A DNA stretch of 64,000 bases from Caenorhabditis remanei (Eukaryota > Nematoda > Chromadorea > Rhabditida > Rhabditidae), in NCBI RefSeq assembly GCF_010183535.1, contig NC_071328.1, positions 10,912,001 through 10,976,000 of the forward strand, given 5' to 3'. The translations under genes were made by a program, and so were the position numbers. The first letter of the stretch is position 1, and the number at the start of each line of letters is the position of its first letter. Positions 14,791 to 24,852 of the stretch are shown here, one piece after another. The notes below the pieces were generated by a model. That model was not told the origin of the DNA. It searched no databases and saw only the letters and a list, made by a program, of their open reading frames with translations.

Positions 14791-17700
14791 ATGAATGGGA
14801 ACGGCGCCGCTCCGGTGGCCGCGGCGAGAAGACAACGTCCTATGCCCACCGAAAGGTCTGCAGTCACTGTAAGAAATAGATTTTTCAGTACAAAAACTTT
14901 CAGTCAAAAAATTTTTTTCAGTCTAACGAGACAGGACTTCTAATAAATGTAATTCGTTCTTTGACTTCTTCAGTTTCGGAAGATCAGAGAGAAGTTGAGA
15001 AATCAAGATTAGAGAAAGGATATAAAGAATCGGGAGTTCTCATTGACCGCTTGGTTAAAAGTAAGTCTCCAGAACGTTCACTGAACTAAAATTGATAAAA
15101 GATTCATTCAGATCATCAACAGGACGTAGAAAAATGTCTGGTATCTTTTCGAGATGTTTCTTCCAAAATTTCCAGTATGTTTACAAAACAAACGTTCTCA
15201 GTAATAAATGTGATTCGCAGATTGTCGAGAAAGAATACACAATGTTCGAAATGCACTTCACACGGTTAAAAGTTTATTGGAGCTCAGAAGAGATGACCTG
15301 AAAAAGTTATGGCATGAGAATGCACAGCAAAAGTCTGTTTGCGAAATAATGGCCAAACTGTGAGTCGTGAAATTTGCATTGTAGAAAGTTTTTGACTATT
15401 CACTCATTCAGAGAAGAGCTTCGAGAAGCGCCATCAAAAATCGAGAATCTTATATCAAAGGAACAATATCAGCAAGCTGCGGACACGGTTACAGAGTCGA
15501 GTTAGTTTCAGTTGCATAAATTTATATTCGATTTGGAAAAAAGTCATTTAAAAATTACAACAAGAAACTTTTTTTCAGGAGATTTGATAAATGGTCGGCT
15601 ATCTCGAGTAGAAGGTCTTTCACATCTATCTGCAGAAATCGAACGATTCACCAAAATTCTCATCGACAGAATAAATGACAGCCTGGTCAACATGTTGGTT
15701 GTTGAACCATTCGAGAAGCATGTATGAGATACAGTTTGTATAACATATGATAAATTACTTACTTGAAGCTTCTTCATATTCTTCGAACCATTCCTGAACA
15801 TCGGATCAATCAAAATTCATATTGCCTCTCGCTTCTGACCAAATCACGAAACAATTCTGGTTCTGGATCATCATTTAACAACGCTAAAGCTAAATCTCGG
15901 ATAGTGTCTTCTGTAGGAGCTCTGTCAACAATTCTAAGGACTTCAGAGGAGAGGAATTGGGATGTGGACAGACTAATGATGCTAGGAAAAAACATGATTG
16001 ACAAAATGGTATTGATTCAAAATGTCATCTGATTCAGTGTTGATTTCAGATTGTAAACACCGTACAAGTGATGAAAATAGGAGCAAATATTGATGAGAGT
16101 AATGAGGGAGATACGACCCATTTAAAACAGTTAATGCAATTAGTAAGTTATCACAATCAAACGATGAAAAGAATATAATAGTTTTCAGTTATCTGCTCAA
16201 TTCGATTCCGCCAGTCAGCAACATGCTGAATTTGGAGTTTTAGTAGAGAAAAAATTGGGAAGAATTGATGTTCTCACGTCGTTTTGGAGATCTGCACAAT
16301 CTGCTATTGAGGTATTTAGGAAACAATAAATTGGACTACTGTATGCAGTATTTTTTGTTAAGGTTGTAGTTTCGGAGCATCTCGATATTAATCCACTACT
16401 CGAAAAGCAAAATGTATTGGTAACAGTCAATCGGAAACAGCTTTTCCGTTTTGAAAACACTGCATGTGCCGCTCCGAATACAAATTCTTCCAGTCATCAA
16501 GTGAATTTCAGATCGATATCAAAATTATAAGTAAAAAATTCAGGCAAAAGCATTGATATGCAAACCATCTGCGTATAATATCAAAGTGATTTTTCCAATT
16601 CTTAGTCGAATGATGGAAACAACGGAGAAGAATATAAACGATTCGCCATGTGAATTACGACGGTTCATGCATTCATTCGTAATGCGAGTGTTTGTTGAAC
16701 GAGTTAAAGGAGAACTTGCATCAAGGATCGAAGGAGCTTTGAGAGGAGGAGAAGCTGTTAGAATTTCCACGAATAAGGTAATTAGGGTATAATAAACATG
16801 AAAATATCAAGAGATTTCAGAAAATTCTGCCATCATGTGAGAAAGTATTGAGTTTGTGTAAAGATATACACGACTTGATAATTTCAATCGATCTTTATGC
16901 TGATCGATTCGCTGCTCTCTGGATTCTCGTTCTCACCGATTACTTCAAAAATATGACAGATGTTTATGAAAAGGTAACATAAACATTTCTTCTGATAACT
17001 AATTTTATGCCTCAGATGACTCCGAAAACATCAGATCCTTCACTTCCTTCGTCAGACACTATTCCTACTAGATGTCAGAAAATCTCAGCTGCTTGGACAG
17101 CTGATGACGATATTTCACGTCTTCTGATGAGTCTCCCTAACTGGCATACTGCTTCGATTTCTCCAATGACTCCAGCGGCTGAAAGTGAACATGATGTTGG
17201 GGAACGAAACAAGAGAGAATCAGAGATTCTGATTGGAAATCTTGGGACTCAAGCTCACAATAGTTTGAATGAGAGTAATTTGATAATTGATATGAACGAT
17301 ATCAAAATGTTTGCCAGTCTACATGAATCTCTGCGATGGTTTAGTGAAGAAGTAGGTAGTTGTAATAAATCAGAAAGATAATTATTGTTTCCAGATTCGT
17401 GAACTCGTTCATTCTCTTCCTGCTAATGTAAAAATGATGCTCGATACATGTATGGTTCAAGTTCAATTAAAAGATGGCCAAATGATAGATAATGTTAGTT
17501 CATTTAACGGAAAATAAAGATTTCACTACATTTTCAGAACTCCGTACCTTCTGCAATCGAAGATTGCGTCCGCCGTCTTGAATCTATCGCCGACTCTTGT
17601 CTTTTACTCCTACATATCGAAATCCGTGTTCACTGTTTTTTCCACCTTGCTCCATTAGCTAAATATCGTAATACATCGTCTCATAACGAAGTGGATCCAG

Positions 17701-18242
17701 AAGTTGTTGCTCTTGGAAAGGATCTTCATCAATTCCATGACAACCTGAAAGATGTTCTATCGCCTTCAAAATTAGCTTACGTTTTCGATGGCCTTGGTCA
17801 TCTTTGTGCATCGTTGTTCATTCACTACAGGTACGGTTTTAAAAAGAAGAGCCTATTTTATGATCGGGTTCCAGTCAATTCATGCCACGCCTTACCGAAG
17901 CTGCCAAAAAACGAGTTTGTCGAAACGTTTGGGGAGTTCAACAAAGACTATCGAGAATCACAAACCGCCGAGAATTGGATCTAGATAGAGCTCGTGCATT
18001 CTTCGATTTGTTGCTAGATAACACGCCAGATGGAATTTTGGCTATTGTTCCAGAGAAAAGGTTTCCTGGCTTTCACAAGTACAGCATTAAATTGAAAACA
18101 TTTCAGATCCTTATTCACGGCAACAGAACTCAACTATCTTCTTGCTTTATCCGTTCGTAGTGATAAAGCACTCTCCAATCAACCAGGCGCACTCGAAAAA
18201 CGACAAATGATACTGAACTCTATTCTCAATCAAAAGAAATAA
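14791..18242 (+). CDS. sec-8: Exocyst complex component SEC8 (EXOC4)
   Basis: A many-exon plus-strand gene. Exon 1 is 14791-14868, exon 2 14922-15060, and the stop ends at 18242. The N-terminus after an Ala/Arg-rich lead is SNETGLLINVIRSLTSSVSE, followed by a coiled-coil Sec8-type region (IHNVRNALHTVKSLLELRRD, QYQQAADTVTESRDLINGRL, RVEGLSHLSAEIERFTKILI). The C-terminal part includes VEDCVRRLESIADSCLLL-type helices and ends in MILNSILNQKK. SEC8 is one of eight exocyst subunits that tether secretory vesicles to the plasma membrane. About ten short introns fit the local gene style. The TMEM256 homologue follows 228 bases downstream on the same strand, suggesting co-transcription. Confidence 0.93.
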
Positions 18243-18463
18243 CGATCTTGGCTTCATATTTATTAATTTTTTTCTAGGTGCTTTCTTCTCACTCTACTTC
18301 TGTGATTTTTAAACTCAAGTTATTATTTGAACGCCTCTTTCACGTGTAATATTAGAAAAATAAAACAAATTATCTCGATTTTTCACTATATGTCAATTGT
18401 TGTACAACATAAAACTAATACTTATGTGAAACGCTTTTAATAGCGCAGTGATTTTCATAGTTC

Positions 18464-18465
18464 AG
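18464..18465 (+). promoter_or_regulatory. Probable SL2-type trans-splice acceptor of the TMEM256 homologue
   Basis: The sequence TCATAGTTCAG ends four bases before the ATG and about 220 bases after the sec-8 stop. This is the standard position of a downstream operon gene's acceptor. Which leader is used cannot be read from DNA. Confidence 0.5.
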
Positions 18466-18469
18466 GTTG

Positions 18470-19080
18470 ATGGCCCAGATCATTTCCGACGTTGTCCACA
18501 CCGTTTCGGATTTTTTGCCAATTAAACGGTGAGTAGTTTACATGGTTTGTTGTTAATAAAAAAGCATCGATGAGATTCACTCTTGTTAGACGAAAAGAAA
18601 ATACCAAGAATGTTATTTTTCAGATTTGCAGCACTTTTTCCAGCTGTTGCGTCATCTCCAACAGTAGAGTCTCTCATTTTGCCACCTGCGATTGACATGT
18701 CTCCATTTATTCGTCTCGCTGGACTCTCTGGAGCTGCTGCGATTTCTCTTGGAGCATACGGATCTCATGGTAAATGACCGGAAGTTTTCCCGATACTGAT
18801 TTTATTTTATACAGTACTCCGTGATGATCCATCAATTGAAGAGCGTCGAAGAACCGCTTTCGACACTGCTTCCCGCTATCATTTGATTCACTCAGTGGCT
18901 CTTCTAGCTTCTCCGTCTGCACGCTTTCCACTACTTACAGCTGGTCTCTTCACTACTGGAATGCTTCTTTTCTGCGGTCCATGTTATCACTATAGCATTA
19001 CAGGCATTGAATCGACTAGAAAGTACACACCAATTGGAGGAGTTACTCTGATAATTGCTTGGTTATCTTTCATTTTGTAA
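18470..19080 (+). CDS. TMEM256 / DUF423 family small membrane protein
   Basis: Three exons (18470-18528, 18624-18769, 18815-19080) give 156 residues. Family hallmarks are the glycine-rich first membrane segment RLAGLSGAAAISLGAYGSH, then RRTAFDTASRYHLIHSVALL, followed by membrane helices LLTAGLFTTGMLLFCGPCYHY and TPIGGVTLIIAWLSFIL. The family is conserved from bacteria (YwdK-type) to animals and has no settled biochemical role. The extra N-terminal 45 or so residues (MAQIISDVVHTVSDFLPIKR first) are longer than the usual start and could be an organelle-targeting segment. It is downstream in the inferred sec-8 operon. Confidence 0.9.
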
Positions 19081-19349
19081 ACTTCAAACTCTTAGAAAAG
19101 GACCCTTATTGTAAAGATATTTACTCGAATAATTGGTAAAACATAAACTATTTAAAATACGGGAACATTTTACGGAAAAATACGGAAAAAAATTTCGGAC
19201 GGGTTTCTTTAGAACAGTGGGGGAAATGATGAAATTCTGGAATAGACCAATAATAATTACAAATGAAATAAATCAGGTCAACATGCAAAAAAATAAAGCT
19301 ATTTCTCAAAAATATCAATTTGAATTTCGTGGATTAACAACTGCTAGTT

Positions 19350-22300
19350 CTACTGACGATCATAGAAAAGAACGTAGCCTGAAGTTCGGATTGAAACTTC
19401 AACATGTTCCCTTTTCACCTCCTCAATGTCATTATCTGAGCAGTAGATCCATTTTGAGGACTTATTGGGATCTTTGATGTAAGCCACGTAGTGTCCTCTG
19501 TGTGGCGAATCTCCAAGGTGACAGACGACTGCTACCAAATTGTACTTGACGTCTTCGGGGGCATGCTGAATAGAGAAAGATTGATTTTTTGTGTAAAGTT
19601 TTTCAGTGTAAAGGGAATACTTCACTTACCGTGTCTCGTTCCTGTGCAGTCATTGTTTCACAGTTCTCTTGATCAATTTTGCACTCTGAAATTTCTCCGT
19701 TTTCGGCAGTGTGTATTTTATTTCTTCTCTCGAGAGTGTCTTCTTCTGACTCATTGTCATCCGCTTTCCGTTTACTTCCGCATCGTGATGTTTTATTGGC
19801 GACGTTTTGCTGTAAAGCGGATGACTGGGAATCGGTATTTTGTGAACAAGACTTCGATAGAGAGGTCGTCGGTTCGTAGTGATGGAATTTATTATTCAAG
19901 TAAATCGATCCTCCCGACGACGATCCCCCTCCACGTGGAATATGAGACACCCATCGACGATCCAAAAATGTCAAAATCTCGATGTTCAGCATATTGGCCA
20001 TTGCGAAAATCTCACAGGAGACAGCCCATTCAGAGTTCTTTTCCACTTTCTTGACATAATTTTCGTAGTTTTTCTCCTTACAGTACTTCTTCAGATTTTC
20101 TTCATTGTTTTTGAGGTATTCGGCAGTGGCTAATCGGAGCCTTCGGTGGAATTTTTCGGAACCAGTGAGACACCAAGAGATCGCACGATAGAAGCAGTTA
20201 CCATCACCTTTGATCATAGCTGTTTCCGCAGGAGAATCAGAGCGCGACATCTTCTCAACGGGTAATTTCAAACTATCAAGATGTGATCTGAAATAATATT
20301 TTTTGATTCATAATTTCTTCTTCTCTTACCTCACAGATTTCTCGCAGAAGGCTATATTCAACTTCCCGAGTATTTCTTTCACATCTTCGATATCCGAAAG
20401 CGGCTCGAAATAAAGATCCTTCGACTTTTTCACTGATTCTATGATTATGTCATTTTGTGATTCTTCTTGTGATGCATTGCCATTCTCATCTGGTTTAAGG
20501 TCTTCGAATTTCAAAGAAGAAGAAGCTGGGCGTTCGACGAAATTATATTGATTCATATCGAAGTTTTCCGGTTCTGTGTGAGACCTGAGTGAAGATAAGT
20601 CAATTTCGAACGCATCATTCACAGAACAGTCTTTCTTCTTTGTTATGCCTTCTGTTTCTTGCATTTCATATAGTCTCAAATTCATGATAAGGCTTCTAAA
20701 AGAGAAAAGTAAGTCTGAAGATATCAAGTTAGATGGTAGACGTACGGTGGAAATTTCGAAATTCGTTCACAAGCCGAAGACCGGGTTTCTTTGCAATATG
20801 AGCATTCTTTTTCCACTGGAGACCATTCGGAAAGCGAGGAAAGAAGCTTTTGAACATAGCAATTTTCACTGAAATAACACATTTTCTTTCAAATCAGAAA
20901 CTTGGTAAGAAAACGAACAAACCTCACGTTGAGGGATAAATCTGATCGATAATCAGATTTTCGTTCCGTTTTGTGACAGGATTGACAAGCATACAACGTT
21001 TCTACCTCGTATTCGAATACTTTTGACGGGTTAAGAAGAGCAATACTCTTTCCTTTCATGGTCTTTGACTTTTTCCTGTTGGCTTCTATTACGTCATCGA
21101 CTGATCCTAGAAGCATTAAAAGATACTCATGAGCATCTTGCTGGTTATCATTGTCGAAGTCATGATTGATTCTTCCAAGATTCTGACGGATTCTCGTCAA
21201 TCTCTGAATATTTACATGCAATAACATTTAGTACTGCAACAACTTACACTTCTAGTCATGCGGCGGAGAATCATATTATTTTCGACTATTTCTTCACGGG
21301 CGCTCAAAGTCGACATCATGTCCAACATGTCAGCGAACAAAGTATATTTCTGCTCCAATTTTGTGGTTGAATACTTTTGATTTTCGAAGAAATTATTTTT
21401 ATCTTTCTCCGTAAGCTTGAGAATCCTACAGCGAGAAATCATTGGATGACACGCCGATAAAGCTTGCATAGTGGCGTTGAAGTAGCACGAGTTTCCAGTA
21501 TTTTCCAGCCTGAGATTAGGAAATTTACTCTTTGACTAAACTTTCAACCTACCTTCTGTTTCGGAATTCATCTTTCGTAGGTGATGGCGAAGGAGTAGAA
21601 CAATTCTTCTCTGATATGTTTTCTTTAAACTCCTTATCCAAATCAGGTGAATCAGTTAGGCATTTTATTTCAGAAACCACCGAGATCGATTTTGAAGGAA
21701 CCTCATTGTCCAGTTTTCCTGGCTTCGATATCTTTGGCTTTGCAGGGGGGAACATATCCGTTGGTGAACCAATTTCGATACGATTTGATTTCTCCGGTGT
21801 GAAGTAAGACTCAACAGGTTCTCTGGAAGGAAGTTACTTTCATGAGATGTATTGTACATTTTGGTATGCAACTCACTCTTTCTTCGGCAGACGTTCAACT
21901 GGGTTTTCAAAAGGTTCGAAATCCATTGGTGACGCGTTTTGACTACGATTCGACTTGGCAGCTTTATAAAGAGTCACATCTGGTTCTCTGAAAGAAAGTT
22001 GTCACATATAAGCAAAAAAGTGATTGTGAGATAACAACTTCACGTTATAATAATAAAGAACTCACTCTTTCTTCGCCGGAAATGTATTTGTGAACGAGTC
22101 TATAGCATCGCTTCGAGACACCAATTGTTTCATATATCCCAGACTTGGAAGTTGTTTGGGCGGAGTCTGCTGGGAAACAGGTGAGACATTCATTGCTCTC
22201 GACTGGGATCTTTGTCGTTCTAGTTCAGCTAAGCAATTTTTCTCGTTGTAAATCGGGCGTATCTGATAGATGTCTTTGTTAAGCACTTCTGTAGAGACGA

Positions 22301-22780
22301 TCAATGGAACTTGTTTGCTTTTGGGTTTCTTGCTCTGCATTTCTTAAAGATTTTTGAATTATTTTTGCACTCTTTTCTTTCAAAAATTCAGAATATTCTC
22401 ACTCACTGTCCTTATTTTCTTTAATCATTTTATTGAACTGTTCTGTCACCCATTCGATAAATTGCTCGTATTCTGGTTTGAACGTCATCTTAAGTGACCT
22501 GAACAAACAATCAAATCAAAAGCCCTACATTTGTCCATTTTGAAACTCACAAATAACCTTTTTCAGTTTCGGGCACGAGTAGAAAATTCAAATGTTTCTT
22601 TCCGGCTTTCAGAATCTTGAATTGGAACTGGGTACATGGAAGGATTCGGGGAGCTTCATCTGGCTTGGGACTCAGTATCTCCAAATGGGCTGGAGCAAAT
22701 TTTAGTCGGCGGTTTTGAAAATGAATATTGGTTCCCCCTTTGCCAACAAAGTAGCAGTCCACCACGAACTGATCTGTCAT
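19350..22780 (-). CDS. Dual deubiquitinase: USP domain with an OTU domain inserted (paralogue A)
   Basis: A multi-exon minus-strand gene. The N-terminal exon starts MTDQFVVDCYFVGKGGTNIH and matches its paralogue's start. A disordered Ser/Pro-rich stretch follows. The USP Cys box is LENTGNSCYFNATMQALSA and the QQD box is DNQQDAHEYLLMLL. CxxC pairs (YACQSCHKT, ECSYCKE) look like the USP zinc finger. Next comes an OTU domain with Cys box IKGDGNCFYRAISWCLTGSE and His box YLNNKFHHYEPTTSL. The USP His box then follows, HLGDSPHRGHYVAYIK, ending YVLFYDRQ. Catalytic Cys and His of both protease types are present, so both may be active. The OTU sits between the fingers and the His box. The ATG directly abuts a TTCAG acceptor. 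It belongs to the small nematode duo family. Confidence 0.88.
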
Positions 22781-23022
22781 CTGAAGAAGTCCAAATACTT
22801 AGTTTATTGATAGTGAGTCAAGAAAATAGAAGCAAACACGTGTACAAATGAAATCACGGTCAATCAAATGAATGTGAGCCCGTTGATTAAAAAGAGATAG
22901 GAAAAATAAATATGTGTAACAACTTAAAAACTCGATTTGGCGCGTGGAAATAGATCACAGTTGTCCATCTTGAAGAAAGCTGATTGGCAACGAGATTATT
23001 TTCAAACAATAATTGACTAATA

Positions 23023-23808
23023 CACAGTCTCCCAGACTCCGAGTAAGAACTGCAAGGAAATTCTTGATCTACCCTCACGAAACGAAAAATTTGAGAACTT
23101 AGCAGGTCTAGAACATTATTTCTATAATTTTTAGAGTAAAGCTCCAAGTCAGGAATGATAAAATTCAAGTTTTAGAATTATTCAGAATGCATTATCAACC
23201 CATTCAATCCAAAATATCCTGGTTTTATATATTTTTTCAGGTCGAAATGGCTATTTTTCATTTTGATTTCGGAAAAATCTACGGGGTTTGTTTATTTCTC
23301 AACATTATCCAACGAATGATATCTCAAAACGTGCTCCGGAGATTTGTACATATTTCTGTAGGACGGTTTTTTAATATGCTCATTAGTTTTCGAGAAAATA
23401 ACAAAAAATTGAAAAAAATTCAGAATTTGATCGATTTCTCGAAAACTAATGAGCAAATTGAAAAACTGTCCTACAGAAATGTGAAAAAATCTCCGGAGCA
23501 CGTTTTGAGCTATCATTCGTTGGATAATGTTGAGAAATAAACAAATCCCGTAGATTTTTCCGAAATCAAAATGAAAAATTGCCTTTTCGACTTGAAAAAG
23601 TATTTGAAACCAGGATTTTTTGGATTGAATGGGTTGATAATGCTTTCTGAATAATTCAAAAACTTGAATTTTATCATTCCTGACTTGGAGCTTTACTCTA
23701 AAAATCAAAAAATAAATTTGTAGACCTGCTAATTTCTCAAAATTTTCATTTCATTAGGGTAGATCAAATATTTCCTTGCAGTTCGTTTTAGGAGGCTGGG
23801 AGACTGTG
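23023..23808. mobile_element. 786-bp palindromic Tc1/mariner-type MITE with TA target duplication
   Basis: The left end reads CACAGTCTCCCAGACTCC and the right end reads the reverse complement (GGCTGGGAGACTGTG) with small changes. Each end is flanked by TA. The two arms of about 390 bp are near-perfect inverted copies meeting at about 23415, where the loop is A/T-rich. Because of the symmetry both strands show the same long open frame (with LNIIQRMI, LISFRE), which is not a gene. A TA duplication and CACAG terminus fit Tc1/mariner non-autonomous elements. No transposase is encoded. Confidence 0.85.
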
Positions 23809-23823
23809 TAATAACAAAGAATA

Positions 23824-24102
23824 GAGGCCGTACCGAACGGGAAGAAACGGGGAGCGAGAGAAACGAAACCGGGAGAAACGAAACCGGGAGAAGCGAAACG
23901 GGGAGAAACGAAACCGGGAGAAATGGCCTAGCGGCGATTTTCGGGCAGTACATGTGCAAAAACTGAGCGCATGTACTGCCTGAAAATCGCCGCTACGCCG
24001 TTTCTCCCGGTTTCGTTTCTCCCGGTTTCGTTTCTCCCGGTTTCGTGTTTCTCCCGCTTTCGTTTCTCTCGCTTCCCGTTTCTACCCGTCCGGTACGGCC
24101 TC
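23824..24102. mobile_element. 279-bp palindromic element with 8-bp target duplication AAAGAATA
   Basis: Termini are GAGGCCGTACC and its complement GGTACGGCCTC. The 8-bp direct repeat AAAGAATA flanks both ends (23816-23823 and 24103-24110). Each arm contains repeats of the type GGGAGAAACGAAACC, and the centre is the inverted pair around GGCAGTACATG. An 8-bp duplication is typical of hAT or Merlin elements. It encodes no protein. Confidence 0.85.
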
Positions 24103-24225
24103 AAAGAATAAAAGAACAGCAGCTGTATATAAAAGTTTTAGGTCCTTGCGCGTACTGTCCTATGTCGGATACGCGAACACAGCAACGCGTAAAAACATAC
24201 ATATTTAAGAAATTTCAGCATTCAG

Positions 24226-24451
24226 GAGACCGTACAAATCGGGAAGAACGCGCGATCGGTAGGAAACGAATCAGGAAGAAACGGATCGGGAAGAACCAAA
24301 TCGCGCCTAAGCGTTGCTACTGAAAAGACTGTATTTGCATCCTGCGCGCGCGCTTTTCGCAACTTTGCCGCACGGTTTTCGTTCTTCCTGATCCATTTCT
24401 TCCCGATTCGTTTCTTCCCGATCGCGAGTTCTTCCCGATTTGTACGGTCTC
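24226..24451. mobile_element. 226-bp palindromic element with 8-bp target duplication GCATTCAG
   Basis: Termini are GAGACCGTACAAATCGGGAA and its exact complement at the right end. The direct repeat GCATTCAG flanks it at 24218-24225 and 24452-24459. Inner arms carry CGGGAAGAA-type repeats. It shares the GAGRCCGTAC terminus and GGGAAGAA units with the 279-bp element just upstream, so the two are one family that inserted twice within 130 bp. Confidence 0.85.
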
Positions 24452-24852
24452 GCATTCAGTCATTCAAGCTGTGCAATTTAGAATAGCAAAAAAATTCCGT
24501 CGATAAGGTTGCTACAATTTGCTTCTTATTGATAATCTTAAATGTTTCATATTAAGCGTCGGACACCAACTTTGTGGTGAGATTTATGAGTGCAGATTAG
24601 TAAAGCTAGTCGTTTATTTCCTGGATCGGCAAGTAAAAATGTGAAAAAGCATGTATTCAAAATATTAACAACAAAGAATTTAGAATATGGATAAAAAATA
24701 ACAGTGATTTATACAGAGGAAATGATCAAGAATGATGGAAGAAAAGTTGAGCACCAGAAAAAAGGAGGCTATATGATCTGATATAAGAAAAAATATGGAA
24801 CAATTCTAGCGAGTTCAAAGTACTAAAAGCATTCAGTATTTCATTTTGCTAT

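Larger units (their letters stand above)
22783..24852. other. Spacer between the two duo paralogues, filled with transposon relics
   Basis: About 2 kb lies between the start of paralogue A and the end of paralogue B. It holds three palindromic elements (separate features) covering some 1.3 kb, with short unique stretches around them. No coding exon is supported. The promoter of paralogue A must lie within or beside these elements. Confidence 0.7.

Noticed and set aside
23187..23708. Long open frames on both strands with nearly identical proteins (SFRE, LNIIQRMI stretches)
   Set aside because: They are the two arms of one palindromic element read on opposite strands. There is no start context, splice sites or known domain, so they are not genes.
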